DNA of 64,000 nt, taken from Streptomyces sp. NBC_00539 (lineage in GTDB: Bacteria > Actinomycetota > Actinomycetes > Streptomycetales > Streptomycetaceae). The position numbers and the translations under genes were made by a program. A model generated the notes under the pieces. That model ran no database searches, had not been told where the DNA came from, and saw nothing but the letters and a program-made list of their open reading frames with translations. The stretch lies in assembly GCF_036346105.1 (NCBI RefSeq), contig NZ_CP107811.1, positions 6,219,501 through 6,283,500 on the forward strand, in the 5' to 3' direction. Below are positions 51,479-61,000 of the stretch, in pieces. The number at the start of each line of letters is the position of its first letter. Position 1 is the stretch's first letter.

Positions 51479-53977
51479 ATGGAAGCGTCGGTGGACCGCA
51501 TCGCGGACCCTTGGGGCGGCCGTACGCCCTATGCGCGGGGAGCGGCCTGGCCCGTGCGGACCGACACGCACCTCGCACCCGGGACCACCACCGACGAGGT
51601 CGACCGCTGGGTCCAGACGGCGTCCCTGCTGCACTCCAACGGCGACGCCATGGACATCGCCGTCCGCGACGGGCGGATCGTGGGCGTCCGCGGGCGCGCC
51701 GCGGACCGGGTGAATCGTGGCCGGCTCGGCCCGAAGGACCTCTTCGGCTGGCAGGCCAACGCCTCCCCGGACCGCCTGACGAGCCCTCTCCTCCGCGACG
51801 GCCGCCGACTGGTGCCCTGCGACTGGGACACCGCGATGGGGCGCATCGCGGCCCGCTCGAAAGAACTCCTGGACAAGCGCGGCCCGGGCTCCATCGGCTT
51901 CTACACCAGCGGCCAGCTGTTCCTGGAGGAGTACTACACCCTCGCCGTGCTGGCCCGGGCCGGCATCGGCACCAACCACCTCGACGGCAACACCCGGCTG
52001 TGCACCGCCACCGCGGGGGAAGCCCTGAAGGAGTCCTTCGGCTGTGACGGCCAGCCCGGCTCGTTCACGGACGTCGACCACGCCGACACCCTCGCGCTCT
52101 TCGGCCACAACATGGCCGAGACGCAGCCCGTGCTGTGGATGCGCGTGCTGGACCGGCTCGACGGGGCCGACCCGCCCCGTCTGATCTGCGTCGACCCCCG
52201 CCCCACGCGCGTGGCCCGCAGGGCGGACGTCCACCTCGCGCCGCGGCCCGGGACGAACGTCGCCCTGCTCAACGCCCTGTTGCACGAGATCATCCGTACC
52301 GACCGCGTGGACGGGGAGTTCATCGGGGCGCACACCGTCGGCTTCGAGGAACTCCGCCGGCGCGTCGCCTCCTGCACCCCCGAGTGGGCCTCCGCGATCT
52401 GTGACGTGCCCGCGGCGGCGATCAGCGAGGCAGCCGGACTCCTCGGCTCCGCGGAGCGGCTGCTGTCCACCGTCCTCCAGGGGGTCTACCAGTCCCACCA
52501 GGCCACGGCCGCCGCCGTACAGGTCAACAACCTGCACCTGATCCGCGGCATGCTCGGCCGGCCCGGCGCGGGAGTGCTCCAGATGAACGGGCAGCCCACG
52601 GCGCAGAACACCCGCGAATGCGGGGCGGACGGCGACCTGCCGGGGTTCAGGAACTGGCAGAACGACCGGCACGTCGCGGACCTGGCCCGGGTGTGGAACG
52701 TGGAACCGTCGGCCATCCCGCACTACGCGCCGCCCACGCACGCCATGCAGATCTTCCGCTACGCCGAGCAGGGGTCGCTCCGCATGCTCTGGATCAGCGG
52801 CACCAACCCGGCGGTATCGCTGCCGGAACTCGGCCGGATCCGCTCGGTCCTCGCCCAGGACCGGCTGTTCACCGTCGTACAGGACCTGTTCCTCACGGAG
52901 ACCGCGCAACTGGCCGACGTCGTCCTGCCCGCCGCGACCTGGGGGGAGAAGACCGGCACCTTCACCAACGCGGACCGCACGGTCCACCTCAGCGAGAAGG
53001 CCGTCGACCCTCCCGGGGACGCCCGCCCCGACCTGGCGATTTTCCTCGACTACGCGCGCCGCATGGACTTCCGTGACAAGGACGGCGGCCCGCTGATCAC
53101 CTGGGACGGGCCACAGGAGGCGTTCGAGGCGTGGAAGCGGTGCAGTGCCGGACGGCCCTGTGACTACACCGGCATCACCTACGACAAGCTGCGCGGCGGC
53201 AGCGGCATCCAGTGGCCGTGCGACGAGACCCGTCCCGAAGGGACCGAGCGCCTCTACACCGACGGCATCAGCTGGGCCCACCCTGACGTCTGCGAGAGCT
53301 ACGGCAAGGACCTCGTCACCGGTGCCTCCGTGGAGGTGGTGGAGTACCGCTCCCTGAACCCGGACGGCAAGGCCGTCATCAAGGCCGCCGAGTACCGGCC
53401 CGCCCACGAGGAACCCTCGCAGGAGTACCCGCTCCAGCTCACCACGGGCCGGACCCTCTACCACTTCCACACCCGCACCAAGACCGGCCGCGTCCCGCAG
53501 CTGAACGCGGCGGCTCCCGAAGTGTGGGTGGAACTGTCCGCCGCGGACGCGAGCGCCCGAGGCCTCGCGGAGGGCGACCTGGTGGACGTCACCACACCCC
53601 GCGGCTCCCTGCGCGGCACGCTGCGCATCACCGGGATCCGCGAGGGCCTGCTCTTCGTCCCGTTCCACTACGGCTACTGGGACACCGCCGAGGGCTACGG
53701 GCCGTCCGGGGAAGGACCTGGCCGGGCGGCGAACGAGACCACCGTCACCGACTGGGACCCCGCGTCCAAACAGCCCCTGTTCAAGACCGCCGCGGCCCGC
53801 CTCACCCTGGTCAGGCGGGGCGACGGAGTCCCGGCGCCCGCTCCCACCACCACCGCGTCCGCCCCGGCCCGCCCCGACGGGATCCGTCCCACCGAGGGCG
53901 GCCCCGACGCCCGGGCCACCCAGAGCACGGACGTCCCCCGGGGCGACTCCACCCCCGACGAGGCGGCCCGGCCATGA
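51479..53977 (+). CDS. Molybdopterin (bis-MGD) oxidoreductase lacking the N-terminal Fe-S cysteines
   Basis: A cytoplasmic 832-aa enzyme of the DMSO-reductase/assimilatory nitrate reductase superfamily. The region that normally holds the 4Fe-4S cluster reads SLLHSNGD followed by VNRGRLGPKD; the four Cys are replaced by Ser49, His52, Asp56 and Gly84. The Mo-ligand Cys175 is in NTRLCTATAG. MGD-binding patches are visible (LFGHNMAETQPV, ISGTNPAVSLPE, VQDLFLTETAQLADVVLPAA) and the C-terminal dinucleotide domain has LTTGRTLYHFHTRTKTGR. GGAGG is 6 nt before the ATG. The stop overlaps the next gene (ATGA). Substrate and electron partner are unknown. Confidence 0.88.
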   Translation: MEASVDRIADPWGGRTPYARGAAWPVRTDTHLAPGTTTDEVDRWVQTASLLHSNGDAMDIAVRDGRIVGVRGRAADRVNRGRLGPKDLFGWQANASPDRLTSPLLRDGRRLVPCDWDTAMGRIAARSKELLDKRGPGSIGFYTSGQLFLEEYYTLAVLARAGIGTNHLDGNTRLCTATAGEALKESFGCDGQPGSFTDVDHADTLALFGHNMAETQPVLWMRVLDRLDGADPPRLICVDPRPTRVARRADVHLAPRPGTNVALLNALLHEIIRTDRVDGEFIGAHTVGFEELRRRVASCTPEWASAICDVPAAAISEAAGLLGSAERLLSTVLQGVYQSHQATAAAVQVNNLHLIRGMLGRPGAGVLQMNGQPTAQNTRECGADGDLPGFRNWQNDRHVADLARVWNVEPSAIPHYAPPTHAMQIFRYAEQGSLRMLWISGTNPAVSLPELGRIRSVLAQDRLFTVVQDLFLTETAQLADVVLPAATWGEKTGTFTNADRTVHLSEKAVDPPGDARPDLAIFLDYARRMDFRDKDGGPLITWDGPQEAFEAWKRCSAGRPCDYTGITYDKLRGGSGIQWPCDETRPEGTERLYTDGISWAHPDVCESYGKDLVTGASVEVVEYRSLNPDGKAVIKAAEYRPAHEEPSQEYPLQLTTGRTLYHFHTRTKTGRVPQLNAAAPEVWVELSAADASARGLAEGDLVDVTTPRGSLRGTLRITGIREGLLFVPFHYGYWDTAEGYGPSGEGPGRAANETTVTDWDPASKQPLFKTAAARLTLVRRGDGVPAPAPTTTASAPARPDGIRPTEGGPDARATQSTDVPRGDSTPDEAARP

Positions 53978-54468
53978 ACGGCATCACCCTCACCCTGCGC
54001 GCGCTGCACCACGGTGAACGGCACCTGGAGGACGAGCTGCGGGCGGCAGCCGAACGCCACCGCACCGAACACGAGGTCCACCACGTCGCCCTCGACCTCG
54101 CCGGGTGGTCCCACGAGCACGCCGCCCGTCTGGCCGAGGCGGGCCGGCACTACGCGCTGGACCTCGACGGGCCGCCCGGACACCGCGACCCCGGCGGAGC
54201 GCTCACCGCGCTGCGGGAGAAGGCGTCGCAGGCCCTCGGCAGGCGCCCCGAGCCCGGCCTGCTCCTGCTGCACGACCTCAAGGACCTCTACCTGGCCGCC
54301 GCCGAGAACTCGCTGCACTGGGAGATGCTCGCGCAGACGGCGCAGGCCACCCGGGAGCCCCGGCTCCTGGAGCTCGCCTCCTCCTGCCACCCCCGCACGC
54401 TCCGGCAGGTCCGCTGGGCCAACACGACGATCAAGAACCTGTCGCCGCAGATCCTGGGCGCTCTGTGA
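53974..54468 (+). CDS. Helical ferritin-like/hemerythrin-like small protein coupled to the Mo enzyme
   Basis: A 164-aa mostly helical protein. Patches rich in Glu, His and Asp (HGERHLEDELRAAAERHRTEHE, LHDLKDLYLAAAENSLHWEML) could bind a di-iron or other metal site, as in ferritin-like (DUF892/YciF) or related proteins, but no family signature is decisive. There is no signal or membrane segment. The ATG overlaps the stop of the molybdopterin oxidoreductase gene by 4 nt, so the two are translated together. It could be a partner or chaperone for that enzyme. Confidence 0.65.
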   Translation: MNGITLTLRALHHGERHLEDELRAAAERHRTEHEVHHVALDLAGWSHEHAARLAEAGRHYALDLDGPPGHRDPGGALTALREKASQALGRRPEPGLLLLHDLKDLYLAAAENSLHWEMLAQTAQATREPRLLELASSCHPRTLRQVRWANTTIKNLSPQILGAL

Positions 54469-54494
54469 CGCGGGGCGCGCGGTGGCACGCGGCG

Positions 54495-55052
54495 TCACTC
54501 GCCCTCGTCGGCCCTGCGTACCCGCTCGTCGTCGGCCTTCGGCTGCGCGCCGGTCCCGGTCCGGGAAGGATCGCCGGGCGCGCGGCCGTGGTCGTCCGCC
54601 GTGCCCCCCTCGTGCTGGAGCAGGGGGCGGTGCGGTGCCTGCGGGGCGCGCGCCTCTTCCTGCCGCCCCGCCCCGTCCGGCGCAGGGTCCTCGGGCCGCA
54701 GGGAACGCAGCCTGCGCGCCGTCGCCTGCGGGTCGGGGATGCTGAGCGCGATCCGGCGGAACTCGGCGCCAGCGGCCAGCTCCAGGCGGAGCACCGGGCC
54801 GCGGGCGCGTACCGAGACGAAGTCCTCGCCCCCTCCGCCTTCCGGTGAACGCCTGATCCCCACACAGTGCCCGGGGTGCCAGCTGCCCCTGCCCGCCGTC
54901 CCTCGCAGTACGCGCCACCAGCTGGTTTCCACGGCGACCTCGCGCACCGCCGCGACGGGGACGCGGATGTGGTGCCGACGACGCACGGCAAGCCGCTCGC
55001 GCATGGACAGCCGGACGACGATTTCCGCCCCTTCCACCGACAGCCGGGCCAT
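54495..55052 (-). CDS. Hypothetical protein with a PH-like N-terminal domain
   Basis: A 185-aa protein without signal or membrane segments. The first 115 residues look like a small beta-sheet (PH-like) domain: VEGAEIVVRLSMRERLAVRR, VAAVREVAVETSWW, PGHCVGIRR and LRLELAAGAEFRRIALSI. The rest is disordered and charged (RRLRSLRPEDPAPDGAGRQE then Gly/Pro/Arg-rich). AAGGAGG stands before the ATG. The family is unnamed as far as I can see. It is convergent with the ferritin-like gene. Confidence 0.65.
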   Translation of the reverse strand: MARLSVEGAEIVVRLSMRERLAVRRRHHIRVPVAAVREVAVETSWWRVLRGTAGRGSWHPGHCVGIRRSPEGGGGEDFVSVRARGPVLRLELAAGAEFRRIALSIPDPQATARRLRSLRPEDPAPDGAGRQEEARAPQAPHRPLLQHEGGTADDHGRAPGDPSRTGTGAQPKADDERVRRADEGE

Positions 55053-55165
55053 GTGGTGCCTCCTTGCGCCTCGTGCACGCGGTCCTGGCCGATGCGCCTA
55101 CCCGCGAGGAGCGGCCGCATGGCCCGGCTGCCCGGCCCCTTCGCCCGCGAGCCGCCCGGCACGGC

Positions 55166-55201
55166 GGACTCCGGCCGGTGGTCAGCCACCGGCCGGAGTC
55201 C
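55166..55201 (-). terminator. Hairpin terminator after the 70-aa hypothetical gene
   Basis: A perfect 16-bp inverted repeat with a TCAG loop begins 19 nt beyond the stop codon of the small minus-strand gene at 55220-55432. Confidence 0.75.
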
Positions 55202-55219
55202 TGTGCGAGCGGCCGCGGG

Positions 55220-55432
55220 TCAGCGACGCTCGTCGCGGGGCATGTCCATGTCGTCGTCGCCCAGCATGTCGTCGTCGACGGCGCGGTCGTGCGACACCTC
55301 ACCCGGCTTGCGCTGACGGCCACCGGCCGGCCGCATGGATCCGGCGTCCTGGCCGGGACGCTGCTGCCGCTGGTGCTCCTGCTCCTCGCGGCCCTTGCCC
55401 GGCTGCTGGTTCTTGTCCCGCATACCGCCCAT
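55220..55432 (-). CDS. Small disordered hydrophilic protein
   Basis: A 70-aa protein made mostly of charged and polar residues with no folded-domain signature: RDKNQQPGKGREEQEHQRQQ in the N-terminal half, AVDDDMLGDDDMDM near the end. The ATG at 55432 is supported by AAGGAG in the upstream sequence. It has its own terminator, which supports it as a real gene. The function is unknown; similar short disordered proteins are common in Streptomyces genomes. Confidence 0.6.
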   Translation of the reverse strand: MGGMRDKNQQPGKGREEQEHQRQQRPGQDAGSMRPAGGRQRKPGEVSHDRAVDDDMLGDDDMDMPRDERR

Positions 55433-55618
55433 GACGGTTCACGCTCCTTGCTCTCGTCGGGAGGGCCTCTTTGGCCTCCGCACCACCGACGCTGCCACGG
55501 TCCGCTACCCAGCGCACCTTTTCCGTGACCGAGCGTGTGGTTCAGGGGTGTCTTCCGACGGTGCGGGCAGCGCCCAGCGGCCCGGTAGAGAACGCCGCGG
55601 GAGGGCACCCGCGTCCGT

Positions 55619-56263
55619 ATGGACACGACACAGAACCGCCAGACCGCCTCCCCGACGACCCCGCTGCGCGCCGTGGCGCTGGTGTGCAGCCTCACTCCCT
55701 CACCGGAGCGCTCCAGCTCCCAGTTGCTGGCCGAGCAGACGATGGAGGCCCTCGGTGAACACGGTGTGAGCGGCACGGTGATCCGGGTCGTGGACCACGA
55801 CGTCAAACCGGGAGTGGGGACGGACATGGGCGACGGGGACGCCTGGCCCGAGATCCGCCGGACCGTCCTCGCCAGCGACATCCTCGTCATCTCCACACCG
55901 ATCTGGGTCGGCCACCCCTCCAGCGTCGCCCAGCGGGTCCTGGAACGGCTGGACGCGGAACTGTCCGAGACCGACGACGAGGGCCGCCTGCTCACCTACG
56001 GCAAGGTCGCGGCCGTGTGCGTCGTCGGCAACGAGGACGGTGCCCACAAGGTCAGTGCCGATCTCTTCCAGGGCCTGAACGACGTCGGTTTCAGCCTGGC
56101 GCCCGGCGCCGTCACCTACTGGGTCGGCGAGGCGATGCAGGGCACCGACTACCAGGACCTGGACAAGACGCCCGAGGAGACCGCGGGCACCACCGCGACC
56201 CTCGCCGCGAACACCGCACACCTGGCCCGCTGCCTCAAGGCGGCCGCGTACCCGCCGAGCTGA
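55619..56263 (+). CDS. Flavodoxin-fold NAD(P)H-dependent reductase
   Basis: A cytoplasmic 214-aa flavoprotein of the NADPH-dependent FMN reductase/flavodoxin family. VALVCSLTPSPERSSSQLLAE is the FMN phosphate-binding loop region. ASDILVISTPIWVGHPSSVAQRVLERLD is the typical second motif (PIWxGxxS), and KVAAVCVVGNEDGAHKV the third. It may reduce quinones or FMN. GGGAGGG lies 12 nt before the ATG. The gene is followed by a bidirectional terminator and has no obvious partner; a link to the small disordered protein upstream is not evident. Confidence 0.9.
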   Translation: MDTTQNRQTASPTTPLRAVALVCSLTPSPERSSSQLLAEQTMEALGEHGVSGTVIRVVDHDVKPGVGTDMGDGDAWPEIRRTVLASDILVISTPIWVGHPSSVAQRVLERLDAELSETDDEGRLLTYGKVAAVCVVGNEDGAHKVSADLFQGLNDVGFSLAPGAVTYWVGEAMQGTDYQDLDKTPEETAGTTATLAANTAHLARCLKAAAYPPS

Positions 56264-56302
56264 CGCGGCGCCGGTCCGCCGACCGCCCGCGCAGAACGAA
56301 CG

Positions 56303-56336
56303 GTGGGGCCCGCTCCCGGCCGGGAGCGGGCCCCAC
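56303..56336. terminator. Perfect 34-bp palindromic bidirectional terminator
   Basis: A perfect palindrome with 17-bp arms, with its centre between GG and CC, stands 40 nt after the flavodoxin stop and 52 nt before the convergent secreted-protein stop. It would serve both genes. Confidence 0.8.
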
Positions 56337-56388
56337 GCGCTGATCGGCTCAGCAGTCGTGCTCGGCAGTCCTGCTCAGAAGGCGCGGC

Positions 56389-56766
56389 TCAGCACTGGCG
56401 CAGGCCGTAGGCAGGGTCGTTGGGCGTGTTGACGTCGACGGCCGGGACGTTGCCCCACGCGCCGTTGTCCAGCTGCGTCCAGTACCAGACGTTGTTGCCG
56501 CCCGGGTGCGGGTCGCCGGGGCCCCAGCACACGAACCAGCTGTAGGTGGTGTTGAGCGTGCCGCGCGTCGCCGAACGGTACGAGCGGTCCGCGTAGCCCT
56601 TCGCGCCGGCCCTGTTCCCGCAGTAGAGCCTGCCGTCCGAGTGGACGCCGCAGTCGGCGGCCGGCTTGGCCGGGGCGGCGGTCGCCGAGGGCAGTGAGGT
56701 GACGGTGAGCCCGGCCGTCAGGGCGGCCGCGCCGGCCAGCAGGGCGAACTTCTTGGGTGCGTTCAC
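56389..56766 (-). CDS. Small secreted SH3-like protein
   Basis: An exported 125-aa protein. The signal peptide NAPKKFALLAGAAALTAGLT... ends TAAPAK. The mature domain has RSYRSATRGTLNTTYSWFVCW, GGNNVWYWTQLDNGAWGNVP and a Cys at the very end, a pattern like actinobacterial SH3-like domains that bind cell wall. Three or four Cys may form disulfides. The GTG at 56766 has GAGGAG 7 nt upstream. It lies directly downstream of an NlpC/P60 gene that carries a related C-terminal domain; the pair probably acts together at the wall. Confidence 0.78.
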   Translation of the reverse strand: MNAPKKFALLAGAAALTAGLTVTSLPSATAAPAKPAADCGVHSDGRLYCGNRAGAKGYADRSYRSATRGTLNTTYSWFVCWGPGDPHPGGNNVWYWTQLDNGAWGNVPAVDVNTPNDPAYGLRQC

Positions 56767-56812
56767 GGTGTACTCCTCGGATCCTTGTGTGTGCGGTGTG
56801 GGTGAAGGTGTG

Positions 56813-57709
56813 TCAGGGGCAGGTGGGGACGCCGTCCAGCCAGGCGGCACCCCGGACGTAGATGTTGGTGATCCAGGCGTTGTAGTCGGGCAGGTAGGAC
56901 CAGGCGTCGTTGTGGTAGCCCTCGGCGTCCACGGGCTGGGCGTGCTTCTGGCAGCTGATCCGCACCTGCGTCGGGCCGTCGAACTTGTGGACCCGCCCGC
57001 TGGTCGTGGACGGCTCGCTGTGCGTCCACACGTCGGTGCCCCACGTGGAGAAGGTGCCGCCCTGCCCCGGGTCGGCAGCGATGCGCACGGCGCCGTTGTA
57101 GTCGCCGCCGAGCCGGACGTCGCTCACCATCACGTGGGTGCCGGACTGCCGGGCCTCGACCATCTTTCCCGCGCCGAGGTAGACGGCGATGTGGTGGATG
57201 GAGTTGTCGCCGCCCCAGGCCAGCAGGTCACCCGGCAGCAGTGGACCGGTGCCCTGGGACGCGCCGAAACGCGCCGTGACCCGGGACGAGTGGTACTGGG
57301 CGTTGGAGGTGCCGGCCAAGATGTCCTGACCGGTGGCCTGGGCGTAGGCGTACCGCACGAGCCCCGAGCAGTCGAACCCGCGCCGCTCCGGGTCGTGCTG
57401 ACTCGCCGGATCGGTGGGGTCCACCTGCCCGTAGGTGGGGCCCGGCTGCGCCCCGTGGCCGCCTCCCCACGTGTACCAGACGCCGATCTGCGAGCAGGCG
57501 GCCCGGACCGCGGCCTGTGCGGCAGCGGCCGCGCCGGGCGCGAGGACGTCACAGCTGCCTTCGGCGGCCGCCGCGCCCGCCGAAGGTGCCCCCTCGGCCC
57601 TCCACGCCGGTGCGGCGCCCGCTTGTTGGGCCGTGGCCCCGACCGCGCAGAGCGCCAGGAGACCGACCGCCGCGACGGACCGCCTCGCTTTGTGCAGGAT
57701 GGTGCGCAT
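56813..57709 (-). CDS. Secreted NlpC/P60 peptidase with SH3-like C-terminal domain
   Basis: An exported peptidoglycan hydrolase of 298 aa. The signal is at about 1-33. The NlpC/P60 domain (about 60-200) has the catalytic Cys114 in RGFDCSGLVRYAY and His173 in NSIHHIAVYLG; a third acidic/polar residue lies further on in EARQSGTHV. The C-terminal part (about 225-298; VHKFDGPTQVRISCQKHAQPV, NDAWSYLPDYNAWITNIYVRG) is an SH3-like wall-binding domain. The ATG at 57709 gives a normal signal, whereas the open frame extends far upstream without one. It cleaves stem peptides. The small neighbour 46 nt downstream resembles its tail domain. Confidence 0.92.
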   Translation of the reverse strand: MRTILHKARRSVAAVGLLALCAVGATAQQAGAAPAWRAEGAPSAGAAAAEGSCDVLAPGAAAAAQAAVRAACSQIGVWYTWGGGHGAQPGPTYGQVDPTDPASQHDPERRGFDCSGLVRYAYAQATGQDILAGTSNAQYHSSRVTARFGASQGTGPLLPGDLLAWGGDNSIHHIAVYLGAGKMVEARQSGTHVMVSDVRLGGDYNGAVRIAADPGQGGTFSTWGTDVWTHSEPSTTSGRVHKFDGPTQVRISCQKHAQPVDAEGYHNDAWSYLPDYNAWITNIYVRGAAWLDGVPTCP

Positions 57710-58014
57710 ACCTGGTTTCCCCGTTCTCCCCGTTGTCCTGCGGACGACGTCGTGTTCCCGACGACGGCCTCGTGGCCGGTGGGCCTCGTGACCCACCACG
57801 TGGTCTTCCGTGACGTGCCTCGTGGTCGCCGGCTTCCGCGCCGACGGCCGCAAAGCCCGCACGGCCGGCCGGTGACGGCGGTTGCCACGGAACTCGGCCA
57901 CCGGCTGCGGTGGTTCGAGACTGGGCCGCGGCGGGCGCCGCTGTCGAGACGCCACGCGTCGCCCTTGCCGGTGGGAAACGGGAAACCCCCGGGGAAACGG
58001 GCCCCTCCCGCAGT
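57710..58014. other. Gap upstream of the NlpC/P60 gene with short repeats
   Basis: A 305-nt region without a gene. GCCTCGTG occurs three times (57767-57774, 57783-57790, 57817-57824), a palindrome ACCACGTGGT is at 57795-57804, and GGGAAAC occurs three times between 57973 and 57998. The NlpC/P60 promoter must be here. No terminator for the large upstream gene is obvious. Confidence 0.55.
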
Positions 58015-61000
58015 TCAGCCGGCGTCGGCCGGACACACGCTCCGATAGGGGACGTCGGGCAGTAGCCCGGCCCAGCGCTCGGGCCCGGTGTCCCCCAGGA
58101 GGCGGCAGAGCCCGGCAACGCGCTGCGCGATGCCGGTGTTCCACAGCCGCACGGTCCCGTCGTTGCTGCTGCTCGCCAGCGTTCCCGGCCGCGCCGGGTC
58201 GAAGGTGACGCCCCACACGGCTCCCGTATGGCCGTTGAGCGTGGCGGTCTGCTCGGCGCGCCGCGGGTCCCAGAGCTTCACGCTCTGGTCACTGCCGCTG
58301 CTGGCCAGCACCTTGCCGTCGGGGCTGAACGCCACCGCCCGCACCGACCCGCTGTGTCCGGCGAGGGTGGCGGCCGTGGTGAGCCGGGCGGTGTCCCACA
58401 GCCGGACCGTTCCGTCGTTGCCGCCGCTGGCGAGGATGCGCCCGTCGGGGGAGAACGCGACGCCGCGCACCGAGCCGGTGTGGCCGCGCAGTACGGCCCG
58501 CGGCGCGTGCCCGGCGGTCCGTACATCCGTCACGTCCCACAGTCGTACCGTCAGATCATCGCTACCGGAAGCCAGCGTGCGCCCGTCCGGGCTGAACGCC
58601 ACGGCGTTGACGAAGTCCTGGTGGGCGTCGAGGGTCGCCTCCCGCCGGCCCGTGCCCACGTCCCACAGGGCCACGGTGTGGTCCGCGCCGGCCGAGGCGA
58701 GCGTCCTGCCGTCCGGGGAGAACGCCACCGCGAAGACCGAGCCGCCGTGGCCGGTCAACACCGCGGCCGGTTTCCCGTCCGCCACCTTCCAGGTCCTGAC
58801 CGTACGGTCGGCCCCCGCGGCGGCGACCAGGTGCCCGTCCGGCGAGAACGCGACGGAGAACACCGACCCCCCGCAGCCGGTCAGGGTGGTCAGCAGCCGG
58901 CGCCGGCCCGGCTCCCACACCCGTACGGTGTGGTCCGCCTGCGCCGACGCCAGCAGTCGGCCGTCCGGGGAGAACGCCGACTGCCACGCCTCGGTGAACG
59001 GCCGGGTGGCCAGAGCGGCCCGGCCGGGGTCCCACAGCACCACGGACTGGTCGAACCCGCCGGTGGCGAGCTGCTGCCCGGGCCCGGCGGCGACGGCGAG
59101 CACGTAGTCGGTGTGACCCGAGAGCGTGGCGATCACCTTGCGGGTGACGGGATCCCACGACTTGACCGTGCCGTCACCGCTGGCGCTGACCACGCTGTCG
59201 CCCGTACGGCTGAACGCGACCGCGTTCACGTCGTCGCCGTGGCCGGTGAGCACCGCCCCCTCCGCGCCCCCCGGCATGCCCCACAACCGCACGGTCCGGT
59301 CCGCGCCACCGGAGGCCAGGGTCCTGCCGTCCGGGGAGAAGGCGATCCCGAGCACCTGATCGGTGTGACCGGAGAGCACCACCACCCGTCCGAGGTCCGC
59401 CGCGTCCCACAGCCGCACGTTGCGGTCGGCCCCGGCGGAGGCGATGAGGGAGCCGTCCGGGCTGAACGCCACGGCCATCACCGCGTCCTCGTGCCCGGTC
59501 AGCACCGTCCGCGCGGCGCCGTCCGGTACGTCCCACAGCCGCACGGTGTGGTCGGTGCCGCCGGAGGCCAGGGTGCGCCCGTCCGGGCTGAACGCCACCG
59601 CACGCACACCGCCACGGTGCCCCGTCAGGGTGGCGGTCAGCCGCCGGGCCCCCACGTCCCACAGGCGCACCGTCCCGTCCGCCCCCGCCGTCGCCAGCCG
59701 GCTCCCGTCGGGCGCGAAGGCCACCGATGCCACCGCCCCGGTGTGCCCGGTGAACGTGCCGACGAGCCGGCGCCCGTCCGCGTCCCACAGCCGTACCGAG
59801 GAATCCGAGCTCGCCGAGGCCAGCACCTTGCCGTCCGGGCTGTACGCCACCGAGTTGACCGCTCCCGCGTGCCCGCGCAGCCGGCCGGCGAAGTACTGCG
59901 ACTGGCTGCTCAGCAGCGCCCCCCGGGCCTCCGCGGTGGGCGCCGTGCGGTAGGCGGCCGCCGCGAGCAGCATGGAGGCCTCGGGCTGCCCCGCCGCCAG
60001 CGACCGCGACCGTACCGCCATCGCCTGCGACTGCGCCGTACGCCCCTGGTCCAGCGCCTGCGAACGCTGCTGGAAGGCCAGCGCCCCGGCGGCCAGCGCG
60101 ACCGCCAGCAAACCGGCCAAAGTGACGACCAGGGCCCGGCGGATCCTGCTCTGGCGCCGCACCGCCCGGCTCCGCCGCTCCTCCTCGGCCTCGCACGCCG
60201 CGATGAACTCCCGCTCCTCGGGCCCCAGCTGGGACGGGTCCTGCCGCTCGACCCACTCCCGCACCCCGGCCAGCCGCGACCCCCGGAACAGCAGGCTGGG
60301 ATCACGTCCGCCCCGCACCCACTCGGCCCCGGCGTCGGAGACCCGCTGGCGCACCACGAGGGCGGCCCGGTCGGACTCGATCCACTCGCGCAGGCGCGGC
60401 CACGCCCGCAGCAGAGCCTCGTGGGTGATCTCCACCGACGCCCCGTCGGCGGTCACCAGCCGGGCCTCGATGAACGCGTCCAGGACCCGGCCGCCCGCCC
60501 CGGGATCCGCCACCTGCCGCAGCAGCCGGTCCCGTTCGACCGGCCTGCGGGTCTGGGCACCCTCACCGTCCGCGATGTGCACGAGCCTGATCAGCAGGTG
60601 GCGCGCGATGCGCCGCTCCGCGGGCTCCAGCCGGGCGAACACCGACTCGGCGGTGCGTGCGACCGCTCCGTGGATCCCGCCGGTCATCTCGTAGCCGGCC
60701 ACGGTCAGGGTCCTGCCGCTGCGCTGCTGCCAGGTGCCGAGCAGGGCGTGGGCCAGGAGCGGGAGGGAACCGGCGTGGGCTGCCGAGCGGTCCCCGAGAT
60801 CGCGCAGCAGCAGCTCGACCAGGCCCACCTCCAGGGTCAGCCCGGCCCGTGCGGCGGGCTCGGAGATGGCCCGGCGCAACTGGCCTTCGGACATCGGGCC
60901 GAGGGCGAACAGGCCGTGCGTGAACACCTCCACCAGCTCCGGATGGCCGAGGCAGTGCCCGCAGAAGTCGGCCCGCAGCCCGATGACCACGGCGGTGGTG

